The notes: generated from the sequence alone by a model not told the origin. Shown: positions 23,760 through 32,476, counted from the first letter of the stretch. The stretch is 56,992 nucleotides of DNA from Planomicrobium sp. CPCC 101079 (GCF_007859275.1 NZ_VOHC01000010.1:1-56992), one strand, 5' to 3'. Numbers and translations are program-made.

Positions 23760-24953
23760 ATGAACGGTTCCAATTCAGAAAAACCTGCTTTGTTTTCACC
23801 AGGATTTTTGCAAAATCCCTATCCGACATATAGTGATCTACGGGAAACAGATCCAATTCACCAAGTGAGGTTTCCGGATGGCCAGCTTGGCTGGTTGGTT
23901 ACTCGGTTTGAAGATGCGACAGAGGTATTGAAGGATCCGCGTTTTATCAAAGATATCTCCAAAATGTACGGAGGAAGTATGGACCAAATGAGCGTTTTTA
24001 CGCAAAATATGTTGTTTTCCGATCCGCCTGATCACAAACGGCTTCGGGGGCTTGCACAAAAAGCTTTCACGCCGAAACTGATTGCAGGTATGCGGGACCA
24101 TATCCAAGAAATTGCGGATGAATTGCTGGATCCTCTGTCTGATAGGAATTCAATCAATTTGATTGATGAATTTGCCTTTCCGCTTCCGATTATTGTCATC
24201 TGTGAAATTCTTGGTGTACCTGCAGAAGACCGGGATAAATTTCGTCTTTGGTCAAATTCTTTGATTGAGGGAACAAGCGGTGAAATCGGCGTCAGTATCT
24301 TCGAGCATATGAACCAGTTTATTCAATACTTAGGCGAGTGGTTTGCAAAAGTCAGGGAGAATCCAGGCGATGACTTGATCAGCCAGTTGATTATTGCAGA
24401 AGAAGAGGGAGACCGGCTGACGGAAAAAGAATTGTACGGTGTCGTATCTTTGCTGATTATCGCGGGCCATGAGACGACAGTCAATTTGATCGGCAACACA
24501 GTATTGGCTTTGCTGGAATTCCCGGAGCAGCAAACCTTATTGCGGGAACATCCTGAAATGATTCCACAAGCTCTTGAGGAATCGCTGCGCTATAATGGCC
24601 CCGTTGAATTCAGTACATCCCGTTGGGCATCTGAGGATTTGCAGTTAGCCGGAAAAAACATAGGCAGAGGGGACTTGGTTGTCGTGTCTTTGAATTCAGC
24701 CAACCATGATCCTGCAAAATTCAATGATCCAGAAACATTTGACATCACTCGAGAAAAAAGCCCGCACCTTGCCTTTGGAATGGGCATTCACTTTTGCCTT
24801 GGAGCGCCGCTAGCGCGTTTAGAAGGTGAGATTGCCATATCCAGTTTGTTGGAGCGCTTTCCCGAGATGCAATTGCAAATTGACAAGAGCAAATTGGAGT
24901 GGCGGCCAGGAATGATTGTCAGAGGCGTCAAAGAAATACCGCTATCGGTATAA
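23760..24953 (+). CDS. Cytochrome P450
   Basis: This 397-residue soluble bacterial P450 has the oxygen-activating I-helix motif AGHETT (235-240), the ExxR pair Glu284-Arg287 and the heme-binding loop FGMGIHFCLGAPLAR with thiolate Cys356. It resembles the CYP107/CYP109-type group of Bacillus; the subfamily is uncertain. It hydroxylates an unknown substrate and needs a ferredoxin or flavodoxin partner not encoded here. The start follows AAAAGGAGGAG; an in-frame ATG at 23697 is too far upstream of that SD. Because it lies in the lactone/4-hydroxy acid cluster it might make hydroxylated acids, but a terminator and own promoter suggest separate transcription. Confidence 0.93.
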   Translation: MNGSNSEKPALFSPGFLQNPYPTYSDLRETDPIHQVRFPDGQLGWLVTRFEDATEVLKDPRFIKDISKMYGGSMDQMSVFTQNMLFSDPPDHKRLRGLAQKAFTPKLIAGMRDHIQEIADELLDPLSDRNSINLIDEFAFPLPIIVICEILGVPAEDRDKFRLWSNSLIEGTSGEIGVSIFEHMNQFIQYLGEWFAKVRENPGDDLISQLIIAEEEGDRLTEKELYGVVSLLIIAGHETTVNLIGNTVLALLEFPEQQTLLREHPEMIPQALEESLRYNGPVEFSTSRWASEDLQLAGKNIGRGDLVVVSLNSANHDPAKFNDPETFDITREKSPHLAFGMGIHFCLGAPLARLEGEIAISSLLERFPEMQLQIDKSKLEWRPGMIVRGVKEIPLSV

Positions 24954-24986
24954 AAAGCCATCTGCGGAATCTGCTAGATCTTAAAG

Positions 24987-25014
24987 GAAGGGACAGGAGA
25001 TCCCTTCTTTTTTT
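24987..25014 (+). terminator. Terminator of the P450 gene
   Basis: GAAGGGA (24987-24993) pairs with TCCCTTC (25001-25007), followed by a run of T. Confidence 0.85.
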
Positions 25015-25016
25015 GA

Positions 25017-25042
25017 GTTTGCTGGTTACCTATAACGGGAAA
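25017..25042 (+). promoter_or_regulatory. Sigma-B-like promoter candidate of the DUF2254 gene
   Basis: GTTTGC and GGGAAA are 14 bases apart, close to the sigma-B consensus GTTTAA-N13/14-GGGAAT, 38 bases before the start. Confidence 0.45.
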
Positions 25043-25079
25043 GGAGAGGGAAATCAAAAATGAAAGCAGGGGATAAAAT

Positions 25080-26381
25080 GTGAAACCGATTTCCTACACA
25101 TTAAAAGAAAAGGTTTGGATCACCCCGGCATTATACAGCATCGGGGCAATCCTTTTATCATTAGCGGCATTCTATTTTGATTTGTATTTCGTAGAACGCT
25201 TGCAAAGTTACATCCCCTCGATATTTCTGACAAGTGTAGAAGTTGGCCAGACCATACTGGGGATTTTGACAGCGGCCATGCTGACCATGACAACTTTCAC
25301 TTTCTCAACGGTTCTGGTCGTTTTAACAACCTACACCTCTCAATTTTCGCCGCGTGCACCTGAGAATTTTATTAGAAGCCGGTCCACCAAGCATGTTCTC
25401 GGGATTTTTGTTGCTAGTTTTATTTTCAATATGCTTTCGCTCTTATATATTCGGGAAGATGTGTTTGACCACGAAATTTTAACAACAGCTATCGGTATTT
25501 TTATCGTTTTTTTCAGTATTGCAACCTTTGCTTACTATATTCATTTTGTTGCTACAAATGTGCAGATCAGCACATTGATCAATAAACTCATTGATGACGC
25601 AGAAGACGTAATCTCCCAATACATTGGACTTCAAGATGAAAATTATGTTTCTTTGACAAGTTGGGAACCCAAGAAACAGCGGGAAACCCTTAAAGCAAAA
25701 AGCAGGGGGTATATCCAATTTCTTGATCTTGTGGATTTGGTGAAAATCGCAGAAAAGCATGATATTCAAATTGAGGTGCTGGTTAAAATCGGCGACTATG
25801 TCTATAAGGGCAAACCGCTCATGCACATTTACAAGGAAGATAGCCAAAAGCTTTCGCTGGATGAATTTTTAACGGTTGGAGACGAACGGACTGCTGAGCA
25901 GGATCTTGGCTATGCGATACAGAAAATAGTCGAAGTTGCCATACGCGCAATCTCACCTGGCAGGCAGGATCCGAATACTACCAATGATATCTTGATACGT
26001 CTTGGGCATCTTTTAGGGGAAATGGGGCATTTAAAAACCGACGATCTGGTATTGGCGGATACCAGAAATCAGAATCGCATCCATTACCGCTTCGCTTCTT
26101 ATCGCGAAATCTTGTACCGGACTTTCTACCAATTATCTTATCAGGGCCGGAATGATATTTCAGTCATTTCTTCTATGACAGAATCGCTTACGGTAGCTGC
26201 AGCCCTTGCACCGAAGATGAGGCATGAAACCATTTGGAAAACGCAGCTTTATATTCTAGAAGGCATTAATGACGAGGCTTTGAAAGACGCCGACTGGGAA
26301 TTTCTACAGAGTAAAATCGATGAGTTGGCTGAGATGACAGAACAGCGGCCTGTCCGTCTTGAAGCGCTCTTTGAAGACTAA
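25080..26381 (+). CDS. DUF2254 membrane protein
   Basis: The 433-residue protein has four N-terminal membrane spans (about residues 17-35, 55-80, 103-122 and 132-155) and a long soluble C-terminal part. GQTILGILTAAMLTMTTFTF and TTYTSQFSPRAPENF between and after spans 2 and 3 are characteristic of DUF2254 proteins as I recall them. No function is established for the family; a channel or sensor has been guessed. The GTG start follows AGGGGAT. A sigma-B-like promoter is in the right place. It is followed by a YndM-family membrane protein with its own promoter. Confidence 0.8.
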   Translation: MKPISYTLKEKVWITPALYSIGAILLSLAAFYFDLYFVERLQSYIPSIFLTSVEVGQTILGILTAAMLTMTTFTFSTVLVVLTTYTSQFSPRAPENFIRSRSTKHVLGIFVASFIFNMLSLLYIREDVFDHEILTTAIGIFIVFFSIATFAYYIHFVATNVQISTLINKLIDDAEDVISQYIGLQDENYVSLTSWEPKKQRETLKAKSRGYIQFLDLVDLVKIAEKHDIQIEVLVKIGDYVYKGKPLMHIYKEDSQKLSLDEFLTVGDERTAEQDLGYAIQKIVEVAIRAISPGRQDPNTTNDILIRLGHLLGEMGHLKTDDLVLADTRNQNRIHYRFASYREILYRTFYQLSYQGRNDISVISSMTESLTVAAALAPKMRHETIWKTQLYILEGINDEALKDADWEFLQSKIDELAEMTEQRPVRLEALFED

Positions 26382-26422
26382 GATGATTTGTATAATTAAA
26401 TGATATTTTATACTTAAAAAAT

Positions 26423-26448
26423 GATTATAAAAAAATAAAGCTGGGTAT
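26423..26448 (+). promoter_or_regulatory. Sigma-B-like promoter candidate of the YndM-family gene
   Basis: GATTAT and GGGTAT are 14 bases apart; the -10 is perfect for sigma-B and the -35 matches 4 of 6. It lies 36 bases before the start codon. Confidence 0.45.
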
Positions 26449-26483
26449 AAATTAATGACACCAAAACAAAGGAGGAAAGTTAA

Positions 26484-26888
26484 ATGAACCATATTAAAGC
26501 ACTCATTATGAAGTTCGTCATGATCGCAGCAGTCCTTTTGATTGTATTGACCTTATTTTTCGACGTACCTTTCGCAGATACTTTATGGATCAGCTTAGTT
26601 CTTACTTTAGTAGCTTATGTCATGGGAGATTTGATGATTTTCCGAAAAGCTGGCGATGCAAGAAACCAAAACAAACGCAATATGATTGCTACAATTTCCG
26701 ATATTGTTGTTGCCTTTTTAGTTATTTGGTTGATGGGTGATGCATTAGTGGGCGGCAATGTCGACATTGTCACACCAGCCATTATTTCTTCTATTGTTAT
26801 CGGCGCAGGAGAATGGTTCTTCCATAAATATCTTGACCGTAATGTTTTCCCAGAAAAACATGACCATACTACAACTGCAGCCCGATAA
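26484..26888 (+). CDS. YndM-family (DUF2512) membrane protein
   Basis: This 134-residue protein has four hydrophobic helices (about residues 9-27, 32-50, 70-86 and 92-112). LVAYVMGDLMIFRKAGD and NMIATISDIVVAFLVIWLMG are recognisable as the YndM/DUF2512 family. The charged tail contains a His-rich EKHDHTT. The function is unknown. AAGGAGGAAAG precedes the ATG. A bidirectional terminator separates it from the convergent DUF5658 gene. Confidence 0.8.
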   Translation: MNHIKALIMKFVMIAAVLLIVLTLFFDVPFADTLWISLVLTLVAYVMGDLMIFRKAGDARNQNKRNMIATISDIVVAFLVIWLMGDALVGGNVDIVTPAIISSIVIGAGEWFFHKYLDRNVFPEKHDHTTTAAR

Positions 26889-26915
26889 AATAAGTTCAGT
26901 CAAATAAAACGCTTT

Positions 26916-26947
26916 TAAAAAGCATCACTTGAAGTGATGCTTTTTTT
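26916..26947. terminator. Bidirectional terminator
   Basis: AAAAAGCATCACTT pairs with AGTGATGCTTTTT around a 2-4 base loop. It ends the YndM-family gene on the plus strand and the DUF5658 gene on the minus strand. Confidence 0.9.
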
Positions 26948-26969
26948 GTGCAATAAAGAAGCTTGTTTC

Positions 26970-27293
26970 TTAGGCCATTACCAGAAAGCTGATCCAGATT
27001 ACATGGAGCAGCAAAATGACAGAGTAAAGCATATTGGTGGAAATGAGGAAAAAACGCCATTTCCCAGATTGAACGAAAACAAATGGGGTGAAAAGCAAAC
27101 AGAAAAGAAAAAAGGACAATAATAGTTTGATGGAGAAAATGGCAAAAGGAGAAAATTCCTGTAATAAAGGATTTCCTTCGTTGATGAAGCCGAATGTCAG
27201 CCCCCAATATGTAAGTGTACCGTCTAGAACATTAAGAAGAATCAATGCCCAGATATGCTTTTTTAAAGGTGTATTGTTTTCAATCGCTATCAT
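26970..27293 (-). CDS. DUF5658-like membrane protein
   Basis: A 107-residue protein with three hydrophobic segments. LLNVLDGTLTYWGLTFG followed by EGNPLLQEF (about residues 19-46) is the signature I associate with DUF5658, a small-membrane-protein family of unknown function. The SD is weak (GGGGTATGG). The gene stands alone between two terminators; the 283 bases upstream, to 27576, hold only the terminator of the cation transporter gene and A/T-rich sequence. Confidence 0.65.
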   Translation of the reverse strand: MIAIENNTPLKKHIWALILLNVLDGTLTYWGLTFGFINEGNPLLQEFSPFAIFSIKLLLSFFLFCLLFTPFVFVQSGKWRFFLISTNMLYSVILLLHVIWISFLVMA

Positions 27294-27490
27294 TTTCCAT
27301 ACCCCGCTTATCTTCTGGATTTTACAGATTAGCGCTATTTATACGAGAAAATAATTTTTCGTTGTCGCTATTATTTACCCGGAACGCATCAGGTTAATAT
27401 TAATTGAATTTTCTGATAAATAACTCACTCTTAACTATATAAACATGTGCCATTTAAATCAAGCATGAACTGCAATCTTAATTTAGAGCA

Positions 27491-27525
27491 TAAAAAAGCC
27501 TGTCTTGAGAGATTCAAGACAGGCT
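27491..27525 (-). terminator. Terminator of the cation efflux gene
   Basis: AGCCTGTCTTGA (27497-27508) pairs with TCAAGACAGGCT (27514-27525); on the minus strand TTTTTTATG follows. Confidence 0.9.
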
Positions 27526-27576
27526 GAAGGACAACTAGGCGGAAGAAACGCCAATTGAAAAATTTAGATTCGAAGG

Positions 27577-28467
27577 TTATTCTTCATCATCAAGCGGCAT
27601 CGTAAAGTCCGGTTCTATATGGACAAGAATAACGCAGTTCGGCTTTACTTTGTGGATTTTCCGTTCAATTTCTTCGGTGATCCAATGGCTTTCCATCACG
27701 TTCAAAGAAGGATCAACGGCAATGGTCAAATCGACAAACATGACATTTCCATGGTTGCGCCCTTTGAACTCCCGCAAGATTCGGACGCCTGGCACTTTTC
27801 GGACAATCACTGACATCGTTTCCCCTTCTTCTTCGTTGAACGCGTCTGTCAGCGTTAAGACTGCTTCTTTAAAAATATCCCACGCTGTTTTCAGAATAAT
27901 GAACCCCACAATAAGCGCTGTAATAGTATCGAGAATGGGGGCCCCATAAATCGCTCCTATGATGCCGATTCCTGCGCCGATGCTGACAAGGGCGTCTGAT
28001 CGGTTATCGTAAGCTGCAGCTTTAACAGAAGCACTTTTTATTTGTTGGCTCAACTTCAAGTTATAGCGGTATACTCCGTACATGACGATTGCCGAAAAGA
28101 AGGCAACTCCGGCAGTGAGCGGAGAAGGGGCTGCATCGGGCGGTCCAAAAAAACCGCGTGCAGCGCTGAGCAATACTTGGATGCCGATGACGGCCATAAT
28201 GAAGGATGCTAAGAGGGATGCGATGGTTTCAGCACGCAAATGGCCGTAATGATGGTTTTCATCTGGGGGCTTTTGCGAAATGCGGAGGCCGACTAGAACT
28301 GCAACTGAGGCAATTATATCGGATAAATTATTCAATCCATCGGCTATTAATGCTTCAGAAGATCCAGTAAACCCGAAGGCAAGCTTGATCGCGCTAAGGA
28401 ATATATAAGCGCCTATACTCAGCCATGCCCCTTTTTCTCCTTTGCGGAGGTTTGTGTATACTTCCAT
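27577..28467 (-). CDS. Cation diffusion facilitator family metal exporter
   Basis: The 296-residue CDF antiporter exports divalent metal against protons. Spans 2 and 5 carry the metal ligands: ADGLNNLSD (two Asp, about residues 43-51) and YDNRSDALVS (about 153-162); HHYGHLRAE is the usual loop after span 2. A cytoplasmic ferredoxin-like domain follows span 6. The N/D pattern rather than H/D suggests manganese or iron rather than zinc, like B. subtilis MneP/MneS, but this is inference. GGAGGCGGG precedes the ATG. It lies next to the CNNM exporter on the same strand, with a 64-base gap. Confidence 0.88.
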   Translation of the reverse strand: MEVYTNLRKGEKGAWLSIGAYIFLSAIKLAFGFTGSSEALIADGLNNLSDIIASVAVLVGLRISQKPPDENHHYGHLRAETIASLLASFIMAVIGIQVLLSAARGFFGPPDAAPSPLTAGVAFFSAIVMYGVYRYNLKLSQQIKSASVKAAAYDNRSDALVSIGAGIGIIGAIYGAPILDTITALIVGFIILKTAWDIFKEAVLTLTDAFNEEEGETMSVIVRKVPGVRILREFKGRNHGNVMFVDLTIAVDPSLNVMESHWITEEIERKIHKVKPNCVILVHIEPDFTMPLDDEE

Positions 28468-28531
28468 TTTTGTTTCCCGCCTCCAAGTCTTGTAAACAAA
28501 GGGAAACGACCCTCAAATGAGAGCCGTTTCG

Positions 28532-29833
28532 TTAAGTCATCTTATGTTCACTATTTAGCGTTTTATGTACTTCCAAATATCGAATGTGATGGCCATCACT
28601 TTCTTTAACAAGAAATTCGTAGCCTTGGTCAGTGATTTTTTGCCCTTTAATGATATCAAAACTTCTGGACATAAACCATCCTCCAATAGTATCTATGTCT
28701 TCCTCTCTAATGTCAATCCCCAACAATTGGTTAACACGATCAATGCGGATCTTTGCATCAAAAATATAGTGGTGCTCACCGATTTTTTGGACTTCCGGAG
28801 TTTCATCGGTGTCAAATTCATCGCGAATATCCCCGACTATTTCTTCAATGATATCTTCAATCGTAACAAGCCCACAAGTGCCGCCATATTCATCCCTTAA
28901 AATAGCCATATGAATATGTTCCCGCTGCATTTTCACTAAAAGATCGCCAATTGGCATAGAGCCGATTACTTGTATAATAGGTTGACTATACAGCGCGGCC
29001 GTCAATTCACCGATTGAAGTATCTCTCGCATAAGCTGTCAGCAAGCGTTTCATGTTTACAAGCCCGATTATATGGTCTTTATCTCCGCTAATGACCGGAT
29101 AACGGGTAAACCGATTCACACCGGCAAGGCGAAAAACTTCTTTTACAGCCATGTCTTTTTCCACCGTGGCCATTTCTGTCCGCGGCACCATGATTTCTTT
29201 AGCCAGCAGGCGATTGAATTCGAGAATCTTGCTTGCATATGCATATTTAAATGGAGTGATGTTGCCGGTCGCGCTGCTGATTGCCAGCTTTTCTTTCAAA
29301 TCTTCTTCGGCGTAGCTGTCAATGGCAAATACGAATCGCCTTATTCCAAACAAACCAAAGACAAGGTTTGCAAGCATTTTGATAAACTGCAGAACAGCAA
29401 GCAAAAACCGATATGCCCAAAAGAGCGGTTTTTCGTTCAATAAAACAATTGGTTCAGGTGCAACGGCTTTTGTGGTCAGTCTTCCTACAGAGATCATGGC
29501 AAGAGTGGCCGACAGAAAAGATACATTGAACAGCAGTGGTATGGCAGTATTATTTGATAGGTTCATAGCCAACACAAATGACTGGACCAATTTTTCAATC
29601 GTTCCATGAGCTATCCAGCTAAGTCCCAGCACAGACAAAGCAATTCCGATTTGGCATGCGAACACATAACCGTCGGCATTAACGTTAAAAGGCATAGGGA
29701 TTTTCCGTTTGCCGGCTGCATGCTGATTCACATGAATAGGACGAGATTTGGAAATAGCAAATTCACTGGCGGAAAAAAAGGCAGCGCAGGTGATTGAAAC
29801 GGCGAACACTATCAAATAAATGGCAAGGTCCAA
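28532..29833 (-). CDS. CNNM/CorC-family membrane protein with CBS pair (Mg2+ efflux type)
   Basis: The 433-residue protein has the standard order: a CNNM (DUF21) membrane domain with SASEFAISKSR near the N-terminus, two CBS domains (about residues 210-335; IMVPRTEM starts the first, EYGGTCGLVTIEDI ends the second) and a C-terminal CorC_HlyC domain. B. subtilis relatives are YhdP (MpfA, magnesium efflux), YhdT, YqhB and YrkA; older annotation as hemolysin is misleading. The TTG start follows AAAGGAA. An eight-codon leader ORF with a much stronger SD lies just upstream. Confidence 0.87.
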   Translation of the reverse strand: MDLAIYLIVFAVSITCAAFFSASEFAISKSRPIHVNQHAAGKRKIPMPFNVNADGYVFACQIGIALSVLGLSWIAHGTIEKLVQSFVLAMNLSNNTAIPLLFNVSFLSATLAMISVGRLTTKAVAPEPIVLLNEKPLFWAYRFLLAVLQFIKMLANLVFGLFGIRRFVFAIDSYAEEDLKEKLAISSATGNITPFKYAYASKILEFNRLLAKEIMVPRTEMATVEKDMAVKEVFRLAGVNRFTRYPVISGDKDHIIGLVNMKRLLTAYARDTSIGELTAALYSQPIIQVIGSMPIGDLLVKMQREHIHMAILRDEYGGTCGLVTIEDIIEEIVGDIRDEFDTDETPEVQKIGEHHYIFDAKIRIDRVNQLLGIDIREEDIDTIGGWFMSRSFDIIKGQKITDQGYEFLVKESDGHHIRYLEVHKTLNSEHKMT

Positions 29834-29847
29834 TAAATTCCTTTGCT

Positions 29848-29874
29848 TCAGATCCGTAAACGAAAGTGAAACAA
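29848..29874 (-). CDS. 8-aa leader ORF before the CNNM gene
   Basis: TTG is followed by seven sense codons and TGA (peptide MFHFRLRI). Its SD, AGGAGGTG (29881-29888), is the best in the leader, and the TGA lies 14 bases before the CNNM TTG. GTGAAA and TTTCAC around the start codon can form a small hairpin. The arrangement suggests translational coupling or a regulatory leader peptide. It could alternatively be a fortuitous mini-ORF around a decoy SD. Confidence 0.45.
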   Translation of the reverse strand: MFHFRLRI

Positions 29875-29915
29875 AGTTTTCACCTCCTGCTGGCTAGGTA
29901 ATGTGGATTAGCTTC

Positions 29916-29944
29916 ATCATAAGATAAAAAAACAGAAAATACAA
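29916..29944 (-). promoter_or_regulatory. Sigma-A promoter of the CNNM gene
   Basis: On the minus strand, TTGTAT (29944-29939) and TATGAT (29921-29916) are 17 bases apart. The predicted transcript has a leader of about 75 bases containing the mini-ORF. Confidence 0.7.
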
Positions 29945-29967
29945 ATTATTTCGTCTAGTAAATTTAT

Positions 29968-29984
29968 ATAACTGTAATAGTTAT
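29968..29984. promoter_or_regulatory. Inverted repeat upstream of chrA
   Basis: ATAACT-GTAAT-AGTTAT is a 6-bp inverted repeat between the divergent CNNM and chrA genes, 56 bases before chrA. It may be an operator for either gene; A/T-rich context makes chance occurrence possible. Confidence 0.3.
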
Positions 29985-30039
29985 TTGCATTGGTTTTCCG
30001 TTATGCTAAAGAGATAAAAACAAAGAAAAGGAGAGGCTT

Positions 30040-31209
30040 ATGGCAAACAAGAAATACATCGAAATTTTAAAAGCATCAACAAAACTTGGTTTGACTTCTT
30101 TTGGAGGTCCAACCGCTCATCTTGGCTATTTCAGGGAAGAATATGTCGCAAAGCGGAAATGGCTGGATGATAAAGCGTATGCTGATTTAGTGGCGCTATG
30201 CCAATTCCTGCCCGGCCCAGCCAGTTCACAAGTCGGGATTTCCATCGGGATACTGAGAGGAGGCTTGTTCGGCGGGTTTCTTTCATGGTTCGGATTTACA
30301 ATGCCGTCCGTCATACTTTTAATGCTCTTCGCGTTGCTGATTACCAATGGGTCGTTCGATAGCGGCTGGCTTCAAGGCTTGAAAATTGTAGCTGTAGCCG
30401 TAGTGGCCCATGCATTATTGGGAATGGGAAAATCACTGGCACCGGACAAACCGCGAGTGGCAATAGCAGTAGGCGCCGCATCCGCCATTTTATTGGTTCC
30501 TACAGCATGGGCTCAGATCGCCATTATTATTCTAGCCGGCATTATCGGTTATGTTCTGTACCGGAAGGAAAAAGCACCAGATACAATAAGGCTAGCTTTG
30601 GCTGTCAGCAAAAAAACCGGTATGGCTGCTTGGGCTCTGTTTTTTGGGCTTTTAGTCGGTTTGCCGCTTTTGCGGCCGGTTATCGATTCGGTATATTACG
30701 CAATTTTTGATATTTTTTACCGGGTCGGTTCAATCGTTTTTGGCGGAGGACATGTTGTCTTGCCAATGCTTGAGCGAGAGGTAGTACCGGTTTGGATGTC
30801 TCCGGATTTGTTTATTTCTGGTTATGGGGCTGCTCAAGCGGTGCCAGGTCCGCTGTTCACATTGTCAGGTTATCTGGGCCAGATAATGGGCGGGGGCTTG
30901 GGTGTGCTTATAGCGGTTGTCGCAATGTTTTTGCCATCATTTCTTCTGGTAATAGGAATTCTGCCTTTTTGGAATACCGTCCGCAGCAAGCCGGGTGTCC
31001 AAGCGGCATTAAAAGGCGTTAACGCAGGAGTTGTCGGCATTTTGCTTGCGGCACTGTACGACCCGGTTTTCGTCTCGGCTATACAAGTTCCGGCCGACTT
31101 TGTAATCGCGATTTTATCTTTTGCATTGTTAGTCTATTTCAAATGGGCTCCGTGGAAAGTTGTCCTAGTAGCAGCTGTCTTAGGAGCGGCAGCTTACGCA
31201 TTTCAATAA
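30040..31209 (+). CDS. chrA: Chromate transporter ChrA
   Basis: The 389-residue protein is a two-domain (long-chain) CHR family transporter. The first half carries LTSFGGPTAHLGYFREEYV and QFLPGPASSQVG, the second the paralogous GSIVFGGGHVVLPMLEREVV and QAVPGPLFTLSGYLG, as expected for a tandem duplication. The family expels chromate from the cytoplasm; some members probably carry other anions. AAAAGGAGAGG precedes the ATG. It runs 13 bases ahead of kynU, so it may be co-transcribed with tryptophan catabolic genes, an odd pairing. Confidence 0.88.
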   Translation: MANKKYIEILKASTKLGLTSFGGPTAHLGYFREEYVAKRKWLDDKAYADLVALCQFLPGPASSQVGISIGILRGGLFGGFLSWFGFTMPSVILLMLFALLITNGSFDSGWLQGLKIVAVAVVAHALLGMGKSLAPDKPRVAIAVGAASAILLVPTAWAQIAIIILAGIIGYVLYRKEKAPDTIRLALAVSKKTGMAAWALFFGLLVGLPLLRPVIDSVYYAIFDIFYRVGSIVFGGGHVVLPMLEREVVPVWMSPDLFISGYGAAQAVPGPLFTLSGYLGQIMGGGLGVLIAVVAMFLPSFLLVIGILPFWNTVRSKPGVQAALKGVNAGVVGILLAALYDPVFVSAIQVPADFVIAILSFALLVYFKWAPWKVVLVAAVLGAAAYAFQ

Positions 31210-31222
31210 TGGGGGTTGGAAA

Positions 31223-32476
31223 ATGGCAACAGCGATCGAATTGGACGGGAAGGATGTTTTGTCTCGCTTCAAACAGGAATTTTATCAGCCGGATGGCCGC
31301 ATTTACATGGACGGCAACTCACTTGGGCTAATGTCCAGGCGAGCCGAAGCCAAATTGGTGGAATTGATGCACAGCTGGAAAGTGTTCGGCATTGATGGAT
31401 GGACGGAAGGAACGCATCCTTGGTTTACTTTAGCAGAAGAAATGAGTCTGCAGATAGCTCCTATGGTTGGAGCCAAGCCACATGAAGTGATGGTGACGGG
31501 ATCGATAACTTCCAATATCCATCAAATGCTGTCGACGGTTTTTCTGCCGACCTCTGAACGCTTTGCTATTGTGGTTGATGAACTGAATTTCCCGTCCGAT
31601 ATTTACGCTGTGGAAAGCCATTTGCGGCTCCGAGGCCTTGATCCAAAAACAGCTATGCGAAAAATACCGAGCAAAGACGGATATACGCTGGAATATGAAG
31701 ATATTGTCTCTCATTTGCAGGAAGATGTAGCGCTTCTTTTTCTGCCTTCGGTATTGTATCGAAGCGGCCAACTATTGCCGATCCGCAACATTACGGCAGC
31801 TGCGCACGATAAAGGCATTTTAACCGCGTTTGATTTGGCGCATTCCATCGGTGCTTTGCCGCATGAACTGCACAAAGACGGTGTGGATTTTGCCGTTTGG
31901 TGCCATTACAAATACATGAACTCGGGACCGGGAGGAACGGGAGGGCTCTTTATCCACGAGCGCCATCATCACCTTGAACCTGGCCATGCGGGCTGGTTCG
32001 GCTCTGATAAAGCAAAGCAATTCGACATGGATCACCGCTTCTCAAAAGCGGAAGGAGCAGGAGCCTATCAAATCGGAACGCCGAATATCTTCAGCATGGC
32101 ACCGCTTCTCGGAAGCTTAGAGATGTTCGAAGAAGCCGGCATGGCGGCCATTCGGGAAAAATCGCTGAAGCTGACAGCTATGCTGCGGAACTTGATCAAA
32201 GAGCAACTGCCTGAATTTGTGGATGTAACACCAAACGAAGATAACAGCAGGGGTGGCCATATTGCTCTGGCGCATCCCGAAGCAGCGCGCATTTGCAAAG
32301 CGCTGAAACAAGCGGGCGTCGTTCCGGATTTTCGGTCGCCGAATATTATCCGTCTGGCACCAGTCGCTTTCTACACCTCATTCTGTGATGTAGAGGAAAC
32401 GGTTAGCCGGTTGAAAAACATTATGCAAGAAGAGTTGTATAAGAATTTCACAAATGAACGAAACGTGGTGGCATAA
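31223..32476 (+). CDS. kynU: Kynureninase
   Basis: The 417-residue PLP enzyme cleaves kynurenine to anthranilate and alanine. YMDGNSLGLMSRRAE near the N-terminus, GWTEGTHPWF, the Asp-containing TAFDLAHSIGALP and the PLP-lysine segment WCHYKYMNSGPGGTGG (about residues 227-242) are diagnostic. GGGGGTTGG precedes the ATG. It is followed without any gap by kynB. Tryptophan 2,3-dioxygenase (kynA), the first pathway enzyme, is not nearby. Confidence 0.92.
   Translation: MATAIELDGKDVLSRFKQEFYQPDGRIYMDGNSLGLMSRRAEAKLVELMHSWKVFGIDGWTEGTHPWFTLAEEMSLQIAPMVGAKPHEVMVTGSITSNIHQMLSTVFLPTSERFAIVVDELNFPSDIYAVESHLRLRGLDPKTAMRKIPSKDGYTLEYEDIVSHLQEDVALLFLPSVLYRSGQLLPIRNITAAAHDKGILTAFDLAHSIGALPHELHKDGVDFAVWCHYKYMNSGPGGTGGLFIHERHHHLEPGHAGWFGSDKAKQFDMDHRFSKAEGAGAYQIGTPNIFSMAPLLGSLEMFEEAGMAAIREKSLKLTAMLRNLIKEQLPEFVDVTPNEDNSRGGHIALAHPEAARICKALKQAGVVPDFRSPNIIRLAPVAFYTSFCDVEETVSRLKNIMQEELYKNFTNERNVVA

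Noticed and set aside
29834..29944. Mg2+ or Mn2+ riboswitch (M-box or yybP-ykoY type) before the CNNM gene
   Set aside because: The predicted leader is only about 75 bases and lacks the conserved motifs of either class.
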